From positions 124,001 through 188,000 of the forward strand of contig CAWIVN010000012.1 in the NCBI GenBank assembly GCA_963839515.1: a DNA stretch of 64,000 bases. The letters are read 5' to 3'. Within the stretch, counting starts at the first letter, position 1. Each line of letters starts with the position of its first letter. Source of the stretch: Fredericiella sp963839515 (GTDB lineage Bacteria; Chloroflexota; Anaerolineae; Caldilineales; Caldilineaceae). Shown here one piece after another: positions 24,670 to 34,180 of the stretch. Both the position numbers and the translations under genes were made by a program. The notes below the pieces were generated by a model that was not told the DNA's origin, searched no databases, and was given only the letters and a program-made list of their open reading frames with translations.

Positions 24670-27558
24670 CTAGGCCAGCAGGCCGAATTCGCGTGCGCGT
24701 ACGAGCGCCTGTGTGCGACTATGCACGCCGAGTTTGCCGAGAATCTGGCTGACATGCCATTTGGCGGTGCTCGGCGCGATGGTGAGTTGGGTTGCGATCG
24801 CCTGGTTGGATTGGCCTGCGGCAACAAGGTGGAGGATGGCCAGTTCGCGCGCCGTCAACGGCTCGACCAGCACCTCGCCAATCTGTGTAGTTGGTGTGAG
24901 CGCAACGTTTGCCCCCTGAGCCGGCAGCAGTTCCGTACCCGTACTGGCTGCTGCCAGCATGGCAAAAACTGCCGGCAAATCGATCACCCGGTGCCCATGG
25001 GTTGCCGCGGCACGCTGATCGGGTGCGAGCTGTGCCGTGCAGCGGGATAACAACGCGCGTGCGCGATCGCTCGTTTCGCGATCGCTGGCCGGGTCACGCA
25101 GGATCGGCACCAATAGCGTGGCTGCCTGCTGCGGCTCCCCGCGGCACACGAATAACTCTGCCACCGCGGCCAAAATTGAGTTCGTGCGCACAGCCCACCC
25201 TATCGCATCCGCCAGCCGCAGCGCCGCCAGCAAATATTCGGCGGCAGCACGATAGGCGCCGGCCGCAATGGCAGTCATGCCCAGTCCCTGCAGCGCGGTG
25301 GCTTCGCCGCCGCGGTCGCCGACTTCGCGATAGATCGCCAGGCTCTGGCGGAATTGTGCCTGGGCGCGTTCCAGATCCGCCTGCAGCAGCGACACCTGGC
25401 CAAGATGGACAAGGGCCACGGCAACGCCCTCGGGGTCGCCAAATTCCTCACGGATGGCGTAACCAATCTGATATTGGCGCACGGCCTCGGCGTAGTCGCC
25501 GGTCATGCGCGCAATGTTGCCCAGGTCGGCGACGAGATAGGCCATAAACCAGCGATCGTGCAGTTGATCGGCCAGCGCACAGGCACGCACACCGTAGTCG
25601 CTTGCCTCGGCGTAGCGCCCACGGGCGAAAGCCGCGTTGGTGAGCACAAAATAAGCATACATGAGGTTGCCGAGGTCAGCATGCACTTCGTGGCGCCGGC
25701 GCGCCTCTTCGCCCAAGCGGGCCGCCTGGGGATAGTCACCCAGCACGTTGGCCAACACGCCCAACGCTACCAGCGGATCGGTGCCCGGACCGGGGCGAGG
25801 GGCAACGGCCAGGCGCGCGAGAAGCGCCTGGCTGCGTTCAAGCACCGCACGGGCTTGTTGCAGTTCCCCCAGCCGGATCGAAAGCCAACCCAGGCAGACA
25901 AGCAGCTCTGCCAAAGTCGGCCCGGGATCGGTCGCCGGTGGGGGCTGGCTGGACTGCGTGTCAAGCTGCTGTAGCGCCTGCTCGAACAGGTCGGCCCCCT
26001 CGCGATAGCGGCTGCGGAAGTCGTGGAAGAGATAGAATGTGTAGGCTGCCCGCTGTACATCGGCGATACGCGCGTGGTCCAAGGCGTAATGCCACGCCGC
26101 GCGCACATTTTCGATTTCGCCGGCAATCTCGGCCAGGGCGAGGCGTTGGCGGCGGCCGTTGACATCCTCTGCCCGCTGGTCGAGAAAGTCAGCATAGTAC
26201 GTGCAGTGGCGCACATGCGCCTCGGCGGCCTCTTCGCCCAGCTGCTTCAAGCGTTCGGCGGCATATTGGCGCAGCAGTTCATGCAGGCGATAGCGATCGC
26301 CTGGCTCCCAGTGCAATAGGGACTTGTCTGCCAGCGCGGCGATGATCGGCACCGTTGCCTGTACTACCCGCTCGGCAGCGTGGCGTTGGAATCCTCCCCG
26401 GAACACGGACAGCCGCGCAAAAATCTGGCGTTCCTGGGGACTTAGCAGTTCCCAGGTGCGATCGAAGACTGCCTGCATACTGCGGTGCCGCTCCGGCACA
26501 TTGCGTAGCGCAGACGTGAGAAAAGCAAGATTGTCGACAATCTCGTCGGCGATGGCTGTGCACGACATCACCCTGGTCCAGGTAGCCGCCAGCTCAAGGG
26601 CCAACGGTATGCCCTCGACCAAAAGGCAGATACGCTGCACGGCCTCAGACTCAGCGACAGCATCAAAGGCGGGAGATACACGCAGCGCACGTTCGACAAA
26701 CAGGCGTTCTGCGCTTGGTTGCAGCGATTCGTTGACACTGCGTCCAGAGAGTGGCAGACCTTTTAGCGGATAGCGCCACTCCTGTTCGAGGTTCAACGCC
26801 TCTTGCGAAGTGACCAACAGCTTTACGTTGGGCGCGCGCATGAGAATTGCAAGCAGCAGGTCGGTCCAATTGCGCAGGTGCTCAAAGTTATCCAACACCA
26901 ACAACAGTTGCCTGTCGTGCAAACACGATAACAAATGCTCGCGCGCAGCGGCGGCGCCAGGGGGCGGGAGCTGCAACGCATCGGCGATGGCCGAAATCAG
27001 ACGCTCAGACGAGTTGATCGCCTGCAGTGCAACAAACTGGATACCGTGGGCAAAGAGGCTGTGGGCAAATCGGTCTATCCGGCTCTGCTCTTGCGTGAGC
27101 AAGCGGGCTGCTAGTTCGATGGCGAGGCGAGTCTTACCAACGCCTCCCGGGCCTATCACCGTCACGAGCCGGCAGGTTGGGTCGACGAGAAGTCTTGCCA
27201 AATCGTCGAGTTCATTTTCGCGGCCGATAAATGAGGTGAATTGGGGCGGGTATGGAGCCGGTTCCTGTGGCGGGTGCGCAGGGTGAATGGGCGGCGTTGC
27301 ACGGACCGGCCGTGCAATGTCGTCCCAGTGCGCTTCATCGCGGGCAAAGCGGACAAACTGGACCTGTTCTTCCGGCGTAAGCTCTAGCACTTCGGCCAGC
27401 TTCCTAGCCATCTGCCAAGAAGGGCGCAGCTCGTCCGCCTCCATCTTGCGCAGCGTGACCGCGGCATAGCCCACGCGGCGCGCGAGTTCCTTCTGGGTCA
27501 GCCCCAGCCCCATGCGTCGCCGTTTGAGCCAGCCTCCGAAGGTACGTGCATCGCGCAT
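24670..27558 (-). CDS. XRE-STAND-TPR-LuxR giant transcriptional regulator
   Basis: A 962-residue signal-transducing ATPase regulator. Domains in order: XRE-type helix-turn-helix (about 5-62, LGLTQKELARRVGYAAVTLR), STAND/NB-ARC ATPase (TSFIGRENELDDLARLL, Walker A GPGGVGKT at 136-143, Walker B LLLVLDNFEHL), winged-helix segment, TPR-like repeats (about 450-830), and a C-terminal LuxR helix-turn-helix (TARELAILHLVAAGQSNQAI, STAKWHVSQILGKLGVHSRT). Two different DNA-binding domains at opposite ends are notable. The architecture is that of MalT/LAL-type regulators, in which ligand binding to the TPR part allows ATP-driven oligomerisation. The target may be the adjacent FAD oxidase operon, on the same strand just downstream (inferred). 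Confidence 0.9.
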   Translation of the reverse strand: MRDARTFGGWLKRRRMGLGLTQKELARRVGYAAVTLRKMEADELRPSWQMARKLAEVLELTPEEQVQFVRFARDEAHWDDIARPVRATPPIHPAHPPQEPAPYPPQFTSFIGRENELDDLARLLVDPTCRLVTVIGPGGVGKTRLAIELAARLLTQEQSRIDRFAHSLFAHGIQFVALQAINSSERLISAIADALQLPPPGAAAAREHLLSCLHDRQLLLVLDNFEHLRNWTDLLLAILMRAPNVKLLVTSQEALNLEQEWRYPLKGLPLSGRSVNESLQPSAERLFVERALRVSPAFDAVAESEAVQRICLLVEGIPLALELAATWTRVMSCTAIADEIVDNLAFLTSALRNVPERHRSMQAVFDRTWELLSPQERQIFARLSVFRGGFQRHAAERVVQATVPIIAALADKSLLHWEPGDRYRLHELLRQYAAERLKQLGEEAAEAHVRHCTYYADFLDQRAEDVNGRRQRLALAEIAGEIENVRAAWHYALDHARIADVQRAAYTFYLFHDFRSRYREGADLFEQALQQLDTQSSQPPPATDPGPTLAELLVCLGWLSIRLGELQQARAVLERSQALLARLAVAPRPGPGTDPLVALGVLANVLGDYPQAARLGEEARRRHEVHADLGNLMYAYFVLTNAAFARGRYAEASDYGVRACALADQLHDRWFMAYLVADLGNIARMTGDYAEAVRQYQIGYAIREEFGDPEGVAVALVHLGQVSLLQADLERAQAQFRQSLAIYREVGDRGGEATALQGLGMTAIAAGAYRAAAEYLLAALRLADAIGWAVRTNSILAAVAELFVCRGEPQQAATLLVPILRDPASDRETSDRARALLSRCTAQLAPDQRAAATHGHRVIDLPAVFAMLAAASTGTELLPAQGANVALTPTTQIGEVLVEPLTARELAILHLVAAGQSNQAIATQLTIAPSTAKWHVSQILGKLGVHSRTQALVRAREFGLLA

Positions 27559-27668
27559 CGTGAGTTCCCGGCCTGAGTTTATCCAAGCAGCCAGACCTAC
27601 ATTCCGTCTAGCGTGGCAAGGCGGACCATCACTTTTGTATCGTTGTTATATCGCAAAGCGGCTGCCTG

Positions 27669-30320
27669 CTAAGACCATGTGTGACACAACGCCGCTTCTG
27701 CCAGTGCCAGCGCGTCGTCCATTGTGAGCAGCTTGGTGCGTTCGTTCATCTCTATGGGCGCGGCGAGTGCCAAGAGGCGCCGAGTCTCCTCCTTGATTCC
27801 CTGGCTGCTGCTCTCCGTTCCCAGCACGTACTCCAGCAGTTGGTTGGCTTTCTCCCGGTCTCCACGGTACAGCAGCAGCTCGCTTGTGTGATTGAGCAGC
27901 GACATGATCCGCGGCACGTAGCTGCTGGCGGCGGCCAACTGCAGTGCTTGCCGGTAATGCCGGGCCGCGGTCTCCAATTCGCCACGCCCCACCGCTGCCA
28001 GTCCCAGGCCCTGCTCCGCCGTCGCCAGGCCGCCCAGATCGTTAGTGTCGGCATAATAGACGCGGCTGGCCTGAAAGTGTGCTGCTGCTGCGTCCGGCTG
28101 GTCCTCGCGCAGCGCCACGTCGCCCAGGTGATAGTGTGCCAGTGCAATGCCTTCCGAGTCGCCAAACTTCTGCCGGATCGCCAGCGCGTCCGCGAAGTGC
28201 CGCCGCGCCGCGTTCAGGCGCCCTTGGGCCAGGGCAATTTCCCCTTGTGTGATGAGGCAGTAGGCTAGAAACCAAATATAGCCTTCGCGCTGAGAGATGG
28301 TGGCAGCCTCGCCACAAGCTTCGGCGGCGGCAGCAAGCTTGCCTTGCGCCAGGTATGCCTGCGCCAGCGCGTAACGGCTTGTATTCATACTCCCGATGTT
28401 GCCACTGAGTTTAGCCGCTTCATAGGCCTCGTTGGCCAGCTGCTCGGCGCCGGTTTGGTCGCCACGCACTACGGCCAGCAAGCTCAGCACGCCGGCGGCT
28501 GTGTTGCCCCCGCCGGGTAAGGGCGCAATTCCGTGTGTCCGCTGCAGCAGCAGGGATTGGCTCGCCATGCATGTCGCCTCCTCGATTCGCCCCAACCGCA
28601 ACGCCAGCCATCCGGCATATAAGTAGCACTCGATCCGTGCGCCCACGACGATTTCATCGCCCTCGTCCGCCGGCAGTGCTGCCGCCCCGGCATTGAGTAG
28701 TTGGAAGCCTTCTTGAAATCGGCACTTTGCCTGCCAAATCCAGTGGAGGGTGGCGGCGGAACTGCGCAGCGCACCGGCGTCGCGCCGCTCAATCGCCCAG
28801 TGCCAGGCAGCGCGAATGTTATCCATCTCCGGGACTAGCTGCCCTACGGCGCCCAGGTCGTCCCCGACGAGCATTTGGGGCGCTAAGGCGCCCATCAGCT
28901 CGGCGTAGTAGGCGCAGTGCCGCGCCCGCACCTGGGCAAGCTCGCCCGCATTGGCGGCCAGTTTTGCCTCACCCAACTGGCGCAGCAGCTCGTGGATCTG
29001 GTAGCGCCCGTCCTCACCTGGCATCAGGAAGGAATGGTTGACTAGCGTCGCCAGCAGGTGCAGGGTAGCGCCGGCCATCTGCTGCGCCGCCTCACGCCGG
29101 AAGCCGCCGCGAAAGACCACCAGCCGCTGGAAAACCGCCTGCTCTTCTTGGCGCAGCCGCTGCCAGCTCTGCTCGAAGACGGCATGTATCGTGCGGTGCC
29201 GCTCCGGCATATCGCGTAGGCTGGTCGAGAGCAGCGCCAGGTCGGCGGCCAGCTCGCCGGCGATCTCGGTGCAGGTGAGGCTCGGGATCCAGGAGGCAGC
29301 CAGCACCAGCGCCAGCGGCATGCCACCCGTCAACCGGCAGATGCGGACGATGGGACTGCACTGCGCCGCCGGCGCAAACGTAGGCTGCAGCTGACGCGCC
29401 CGCGTGACAAAGAGCTGCACGGCCGCAAAGCCGGCGATGTCTTCCCACGCGGGATCGCCTTTTGCCTCCACGCTGTCCGGCGGGAACGGGAGGCTACCTA
29501 CCGGGTACAGCCACTCCGCCTGCACATGGATCGCCTCGCGCGAGGTCGCCAGCAGCGTGACGCGCGGCGTCTCCGCCACGATCGCGACCAGCAGATCGGC
29601 GGCTGGGGCCAAGTGTTCAAAGTTATCTAGGATGAGCAGCAGCTGTTTGTTGCGCAGATAGTGCACCAACTGCGCGGCCTCTGTGTCCCGGCCGTTCAGC
29701 GGCAAGGCGAGCGCGTCGGCAATGGCGATGGCTAGCCCGGCAGGATCTTGGATTGGCTGCAGATTTATCCAGTAGACGCCCTGGGCAAAGTGGTCCTCAA
29801 CAGCATGCGCTGCCTCAATGGCCAGGCGGGTCTTGCCGATGCCGCCAGGCCCAACCAGGTTGAGCAGCCGGCAAGCGGGTCCCAGCAGGCACTGCACGAT
29901 TCCCATCAGCTCCTGGCGGCGGCCGATCAGCGGCCCCGCTGCCACGGGCAACTGCGGGGCCCGTGCGAGGTGCTGGGACTGAACCATCACTGTGGGGGGT
30001 GAGCCCTGCCTCGTGTCCATCTGCGTGAGCTGCCGGTGCAGTGCTTGCTCGGCCGCTACAGCGTCGTTAAGCGGGGCCATGCCCGCGGCCACCAGCAGCT
30101 CGTCGGCTTCGGCCGCCGTGTCCAACGCCCCGTGTTCGCGCAGCCAACCGATGGTCGCCAGCACCCGCGCGCGCGCCTGTGGGCCGTTCAACCGCTGCCC
30201 CTTGCACATCTTGCCAATGACCGCCGGGTCTTGGAGGATGCCCGCCGCCAGCTTGGACTGGCTTAAGCCATGCTTGCGGTGTAGATGTTGGCTCAGGAGA
30301 TCGCCAAACGGGTGCCCCAA
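27669..30320 (-). CDS. HTH-STAND-TPR regulator
   Basis: A STAND regulator of 883 residues. An N-terminal XRE-like helix-turn-helix (RKHGLSQSKLAAGILQDPAV) is followed by the ATPase (GPLIGRRQELMGIVQCLLG, Walker A GPGGIGKT about 157-164, LLLILDNFEHL), a winged-helix region and TPR-like repeats to the C-terminus. Unlike its neighbour it has no LuxR domain at the end. I chose TTG at 30320 because AAAAGGAG lies a few bases upstream; the frame starts formally at another TTG (30341), but that lies inside a perfect 23-bp palindrome. The palindrome just ahead of the ribosome site suggests autoregulation. Divergent from the membrane protein gene at 30564, which could be its target. Confidence 0.87.
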   Translation of the reverse strand: MGHPFGDLLSQHLHRKHGLSQSKLAAGILQDPAVIGKMCKGQRLNGPQARARVLATIGWLREHGALDTAAEADELLVAAGMAPLNDAVAAEQALHRQLTQMDTRQGSPPTVMVQSQHLARAPQLPVAAGPLIGRRQELMGIVQCLLGPACRLLNLVGPGGIGKTRLAIEAAHAVEDHFAQGVYWINLQPIQDPAGLAIAIADALALPLNGRDTEAAQLVHYLRNKQLLLILDNFEHLAPAADLLVAIVAETPRVTLLATSREAIHVQAEWLYPVGSLPFPPDSVEAKGDPAWEDIAGFAAVQLFVTRARQLQPTFAPAAQCSPIVRICRLTGGMPLALVLAASWIPSLTCTEIAGELAADLALLSTSLRDMPERHRTIHAVFEQSWQRLRQEEQAVFQRLVVFRGGFRREAAQQMAGATLHLLATLVNHSFLMPGEDGRYQIHELLRQLGEAKLAANAGELAQVRARHCAYYAELMGALAPQMLVGDDLGAVGQLVPEMDNIRAAWHWAIERRDAGALRSSAATLHWIWQAKCRFQEGFQLLNAGAAALPADEGDEIVVGARIECYLYAGWLALRLGRIEEATCMASQSLLLQRTHGIAPLPGGGNTAAGVLSLLAVVRGDQTGAEQLANEAYEAAKLSGNIGSMNTSRYALAQAYLAQGKLAAAAEACGEAATISQREGYIWFLAYCLITQGEIALAQGRLNAARRHFADALAIRQKFGDSEGIALAHYHLGDVALREDQPDAAAAHFQASRVYYADTNDLGGLATAEQGLGLAAVGRGELETAARHYRQALQLAAASSYVPRIMSLLNHTSELLLYRGDREKANQLLEYVLGTESSSQGIKEETRRLLALAAPIEMNERTKLLTMDDALALAEAALCHTWS

Positions 30321-30330
30321 GGTTGTCTCC

Positions 30331-30353
30331 TTTTCGCACAATTTGTGCGAAAA
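30331..30353. promoter_or_regulatory. Perfect 23-bp palindrome upstream of the STAND gene
   Basis: TTTTCGCACAA, T, TTGTGCGAAAA: arms of 11 bp around one central base. It overlaps the edge of the ribosome site of the minus-strand STAND gene and lies in the divergent region towards 30564. Size and symmetry fit an operator for a dimeric HTH protein, for example the XRE-like domain of that gene. Confidence 0.6.
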
Positions 30354-30563
30354 CCGGCAGTGTCCTCGATCTTGACACTAAAGACAATTGATCTGGACAG
30401 CACCGTGAAGTCACAGTGTAGCACACCTGTGCCCCTCTACCTAGTCACTTTCTGGCGGGCGGGATGGACTCCAAGCATTCGGCACCATTGCGCGGGTTTT
30501 TCCGGGATAGCTGAGTGCGCATGTGGTGTGTCGTCCCAGAGACAGTGCGGCCTGGAGGAAACG

Positions 30564-31820
30564 ATGCAGAATCAGCTGGAGTGGAGCATTTTGGAAGTGG
30601 ACGAGGAGGAATGGCAGCGGCACACGAGCGCGTTGGACAGTGCCGCCGCGGCCAATGGCTTCCCCGTGTTTGCGGATCGACACCCTGCCGGTGCGGACCG
30701 CCACAACGGTTCGGCGCCAGCACACGGGTTCCAGCGGCGCAGTTACGGGCGACAGGTGGTATTGGTAGTGGCGATTGTGCTGCTACTTATGGGTTGCTTG
30801 AGCTACCTGGTGTGGCAGGCGGCACAGCAAGGAATCACCCGGGTACAGCAGGACGTCGCCAACGCCGTCAAGCTCCAAACCATCAGGGCGCAGGTGGAGC
30901 AGCCGCAGCTGCGCCAGCACGTCGCGGTCGAGGCGGTTGAACTTGTCAATGACACGGCCATGATCCAGGCGGTCATCACCGAGACGAGGTCCTCCGGTCA
31001 GGTGGCAGTGCATCGACGGAACCTCTTCTTTGTGCAGACCCCGCAAGGCTGGCAGGCCGGCGAGCCCTCGGCAGACCTGTGGGGTGAGTCCCAGGTGCTG
31101 GACACGCCCAACCTGCACTTTGTCTATCACAGCAAGGATCATGGCGCAGTCGAGCAGCTGGCGCTTGGCGCCGAAGCCGTCTATGTGGCCCTACGCCGCG
31201 CAACAGGCCAAGAGCCGGCAGCAGCCGGCGAGCGCCTTACGATCGAAATCGTACCAGGGCCGGTGCTGCGGAACAAGCCATTCGCCAATGGGAGCGTGCG
31301 GCTGCCGTCGCCGCTGCTGTTTGATCTCGCGCCTGGCGACAATGCCGAGGCACTTCTTGCGCACCTGGCGCGCGCAGCCCTTGCCAACCAAATGCTGGAC
31401 ACGACCCTGCGCCGGACACCCAACCGGCCCCGGTGGCAGCCGATGGTGGAAGCGCTGCGCATTTGGCTTCAGAACAGCAGTGGGCTGCTGCCGGCTGCGG
31501 CCAGCGCCACCTACGGGGAAAAAGACGCCCGGGTGGCCCTCTTACATCTGCGCCACCTGCTCGGCTGTGACCCTTGTCACAACGACGGTTCCAGTCACTC
31601 ACCTTCATTCTACATTTCATACGACGTGCATGGGCAGGAGCAGCGCTTCCTAGCCGCATACAGCCTGATTGAGTTCATCGCCGCCAGGCATGGGAGCGAC
31701 ACCCTACCCAAACTGCTGACGGGGTTTAGCGAATTCGATGACTGGGAGACGTTGGCGCCAGCCGTGCTCGGTTCCAGCGCAGCCGAGCTGGAGGCGGCCT
31801 GGCATGCGGCCGCGAACTGA
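30564..31820 (+). CDS. Membrane-anchored protein, possibly peptidase-MA-like
   Basis: A 418-residue protein. GGAGG seven bases upstream gives ATG 30564; the longer open frame crosses the palindrome and is not needed. It has an acidic N-terminal cytoplasmic part, one membrane helix (about 55-80, VVLVVAIVLLLMGCLSYLVW) and a ~330-residue extracytoplasmic part. The region from LHFVYHSKDHGAVEQLALGA to its end resembles peptidase-MA-like domains in pattern, but I see no HExxH motif, so catalysis is doubtful. A CDPC pair (LLGCDPCHNDG) could form a disulphide. It is divergent from the STAND regulator at 27669. Function unknown. Confidence 0.6.
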   Translation: MQNQLEWSILEVDEEEWQRHTSALDSAAAANGFPVFADRHPAGADRHNGSAPAHGFQRRSYGRQVVLVVAIVLLLMGCLSYLVWQAAQQGITRVQQDVANAVKLQTIRAQVEQPQLRQHVAVEAVELVNDTAMIQAVITETRSSGQVAVHRRNLFFVQTPQGWQAGEPSADLWGESQVLDTPNLHFVYHSKDHGAVEQLALGAEAVYVALRRATGQEPAAAGERLTIEIVPGPVLRNKPFANGSVRLPSPLLFDLAPGDNAEALLAHLARAALANQMLDTTLRRTPNRPRWQPMVEALRIWLQNSSGLLPAAASATYGEKDARVALLHLRHLLGCDPCHNDGSSHSPSFYISYDVHGQEQRFLAAYSLIEFIAARHGSDTLPKLLTGFSEFDDWETLAPAVLGSSAAELEAAWHAAAN

Positions 31821-31943
31821 TGCCAGAAGGCTGCCGTCGTCAATAAAACTGGAGTTTGACAAGAAGTGATCTGTGACAAGCTGACAAGGCAGACCTGACC
31901 TGTACGATTGCGCAATGAATGGCGAACGTTTTCCCCAAAGTAC

Positions 31944-31972
31944 TTGCCTATATCTGCCGATGTGCCTATACT
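31944..31972 (+). promoter_or_regulatory. Sigma70-like promoter of the first BON gene
   Basis: TTGCCT (31944-31949), 17-bp spacer, TATACT (31967-31972), about 100 bp upstream of the BON gene. The -10 surroundings resemble those of the second BON gene promoter at 55549-55577. Confidence 0.6.
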
Positions 31973-32072
31973 GGACTGCACCGCACCTTGGATCCTGCCA
32001 CCATCGCCAGACCGCATATCTTCCCCCCTTGCCGGTAAGTGTAGAGCTGTCGTTCCGAAGGAGGAACTTGCG

Positions 32073-32336
32073 ATGAAATTATTCGGCGGCAACAAGTATA
32101 ACGACGAACAACTTGTCAACCAGTCCATGACTGCTATCGCACACGACCCCTTGATCAGTGATGCGGGCGCCCTGGTTGTGACCAGCAAGAATGGCGTGCT
32201 GACAATCAGCGGTGTGGTCCGTGACCAGCAGGAAAAGGATAGGATCGAGGGCGTGGTGCACAACGCACTGACGACCATGGGGCTTAAGCACGAGCAGATC
32301 GTCAACGAACTCAGGCTGCCGCAGACTGTCGGGTAG
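32073..32336 (+). CDS. BON-domain protein (copy 1)
   Basis: An 87-residue single BON domain, a small fold linked to membrane or osmotic-stress proteins that may bind phospholipid or ligand. Sequence: NDEQLVNQSMTAIAHDPLI, GALVVTSKNGVLTISGVVRD and so on. AAGGAGGAACTT precedes ATG 32073. No signal peptide or membrane helix, so it is cytoplasmic or peripheral. Nearly the same protein is encoded at 55683, and promoter and ribosome sites are also alike, so they are recent paralogues. It has its own promoter and is followed by strong hairpins, so it forms a single-gene unit. Confidence 0.88.
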   Translation: MKLFGGNKYNDEQLVNQSMTAIAHDPLISDAGALVVTSKNGVLTISGVVRDQQEKDRIEGVVHNALTTMGLKHEQIVNELRLPQTVG

Positions 32337-32378
32337 TTTGCAGCCGGCTCCCGGTTGCGACGTGCTTTGTAGCATAAT

Positions 32379-32432
32379 GCTTTACTGCTGACCAGTAAAG
32401 CAGCGCCGGCACTGTGACAAGTGCCGGCGCTG
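32379..32432. terminator. Two adjoining stem-loops between convergent genes
   Basis: GCTTTACTG (32379-32387) pairs with 32393-32401. CAGCGCCGGCACT (32401-32413) pairs perfectly with 32420-32432 around a 6-base loop. They lie between the ends of the BON gene (+) and the VOC gene (-), as expected of a bidirectional terminator. Confidence 0.6.
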
Positions 32433-32490
32433 ATGAGCGCTGATGGTCTAGGACCTGGCGCTGTTTGGCGCGTGCGGCAGCTGGGGCAGT

Positions 32491-32907
32491 TTACGCCTTT
32501 TGCCCGGCGATATTCACCATCCATTCAATCCCAAACTTGTCCGTGAGCATGCCGAACGCGTCTCCCCACGGCGCTTGCACTAATGGTTCGTCGATCGTGC
32601 CGCCGGCCGCAAGCTTTTGAAAGTAGGCGCTCAGTTCCTCTTTGTTGTCACCACTCAGCGATATGGTGATGGTCGCCCCGGGGCGATATTCCATGCGGTT
32701 GGGCGTGTCAGCGCCCATTAGCGTTATGCCGTTGTCGGCATCCAGTTGGGCATGCATGATCTTGTTATCTTCGCTGGGGTCTTGTGACGCGTTAAAGTCT
32801 TTGAACGTGTTCATCACAAGCTTGCCGCCAAAGACAGTTTTGTAAAATTCCATGGCTTCGCGGGCGTTGCTCTTAAAGTGGATGTATGGGTTAAGTTTTG
32901 ATTGCAT
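32491..32907 (-). CDS. VOC-family (PhnB/glyoxalase-like) protein
   Basis: A 138-residue protein of the vicinal-oxygen-chelate superfamily, PhnB-like branch: LNPYIHFKSNAREAMEFYKT, VFGGKLVMNTF, IMHAQLDADNGITLMGAD, ITISLSGDNKEELSAYFQKL, APWGDAFGMLTDKFGIEWMV. The His in IHF, the His in MHA and the C-terminal region fit usual metal or substrate positions, but many PhnB-like proteins have no known activity. AAGGAGGAGCT precedes ATG 32907. It stands alone between hairpins and a repeat array. Confidence 0.85.
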   Translation of the reverse strand: MQSKLNPYIHFKSNAREAMEFYKTVFGGKLVMNTFKDFNASQDPSEDNKIMHAQLDADNGITLMGADTPNRMEYRPGATITISLSGDNKEELSAYFQKLAAGGTIDEPLVQAPWGDAFGMLTDKFGIEWMVNIAGQKA

Positions 32908-33120
32908 AGCTCCTCCTTGTAATCTGTGGACTTGCATCGCCCCGCCGACCTTGGTGATGCCTTGGGGATATCACATCTTGAGTGGGGCGATAGGCTTGTG
33001 GCAGGGATGGCGAGTCGAGATTACTCCGATCGGTCGAACGTGTCAATATTGTGAAAAATAGCACGTTCTTGTTGTGGCACAACATCCCTACTGAGGACAT
33101 CTTGGAACAGATCGGTGGTC

Positions 33121-33190
33121 CGTCCCAGGAGGCTCCACCTCCCGGAGGTGGGACTTCCAGGAGGTGGGTACTTCCAGGAGGTGTGGCCCT
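33121..33190 (-). repeat. 17-bp repeat array (dispersed family, inverted copy)
   Basis: About three to four degenerate copies of AGGTGGGTACTTCCAGG, the reverse complement of the 20280 unit, ending in CCCTAG. The exact shared 17-mer is at 33162-33178. It lies just beyond the stop codon of the methyltransferase gene. Confidence 0.8.
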
Positions 33191-33198
33191 AGTGACTG

Positions 33199-34020
33199 CT
33201 ACTTCGTCGCTACCACTTCCAGGTACTCCGACGCCAGCCGCGTTTCCCCATTCCTTGCCTGGTTGTGGGCCGACCAGTGCTGCTCCAGCTCCTGGCGCAG
33301 CGCCGCCTGGCCTGTCGCATCGAGGGCGGCAAAGGCCTTGTAGATGGGGCCATAGTAGCTGCGGAAGCACTCCACCACGGCGGACGGCGGGAAGGGGAAG
33401 TAGAAGTTGATTGAACGCCGGGTCAGCTGCAGGCCAGCCACGCTGCCGGCGAAGCGCTCGCGGACGATGGCTTCATCACCCCACAGCAGGGGCGAGGGCA
33501 TGCCGGGCGCCGACGGCGCGTACTTGCCCACGATTTTGAACATCTGGCCGATAAAGCCGCTCGGCGTCCAGTTGGCCATGGCAATCCGCCCGCCCTTGCG
33601 GCAGACACGGGCCAGTTCGGCTGCGACCACGGCAGGCTGGGGCGTGAACATGGCCCCAAACATGGTGATGACAGCGTCAAACGAGGCGCCGGCGTAGGGC
33701 AGGGCTTCGGCGTCGTTCTCGTCAAACTGGATCGCCAAGCCCTCCTTTATGGCCCAGGCCCGGGCCTGCTCCAGCAGGTTGGGGGCAATGTCCTGGCCGA
33801 CCACGGTGGCACCGGTTTTCGCCGCCGGGACGGCCAGGTTGCCGGTGCCGCAGGCTACGTCCAGTACCTCGTCGCCCGGCTCCAGGTCGAGGCGGTCGAC
33901 GAACTCGGTCGCGCCGGGAGCGTATGACTTGGCGATCTGCCCAAAGTCGCCGGCCGTCCAAGTCGCCTTGATCCTGGCCTTGAGGGCTTCCATCTCATTG
34001 GTCAAAGTTGCAGTTTCCAT
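33199..34020 (-). CDS. Class I SAM-dependent methyltransferase
   Basis: A 273-residue methyltransferase of the UbiE/Methyltransf_11 type. The SAM site motif I is EVLDVACGTGNLAVPAAKTG (about 52-71). Motif II is VVGQDIAPNLLEQA, then FDAVITMFGAMFTPQP (motif IV) and ELARVCRKGGRIAMANW. The C-terminal part (FYFPFPPSAVVECFRSYYGP) probably shapes the acceptor pocket. AGGAA precedes the ATG. Not in an obvious operon. Methyl acceptor unknown; a small molecule is more likely than DNA or RNA. Confidence 0.88.
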   Translation of the reverse strand: METATLTNEMEALKARIKATWTAGDFGQIAKSYAPGATEFVDRLDLEPGDEVLDVACGTGNLAVPAAKTGATVVGQDIAPNLLEQARAWAIKEGLAIQFDENDAEALPYAGASFDAVITMFGAMFTPQPAVVAAELARVCRKGGRIAMANWTPSGFIGQMFKIVGKYAPSAPGMPSPLLWGDEAIVRERFAGSVAGLQLTRRSINFYFPFPPSAVVECFRSYYGPIYKAFAALDATGQAALRQELEQHWSAHNQARNGETRLASEYLEVVATK

Positions 34021-34180
34021 CGGTTCCTGTCTTTCCTTGGTAGATTGGCTCGACGTATTTCGTCGAGGCTGCTGTGCTGGCTCTACTGTAGGCCAGAGAC
34101 AGGCGGGCGTCGTCTAACAAGGGTTTATTTTTGGGGTTTACTTTTGCCGCAAGGGGTTTACGCGGGCAGGGTTTGCAGGC

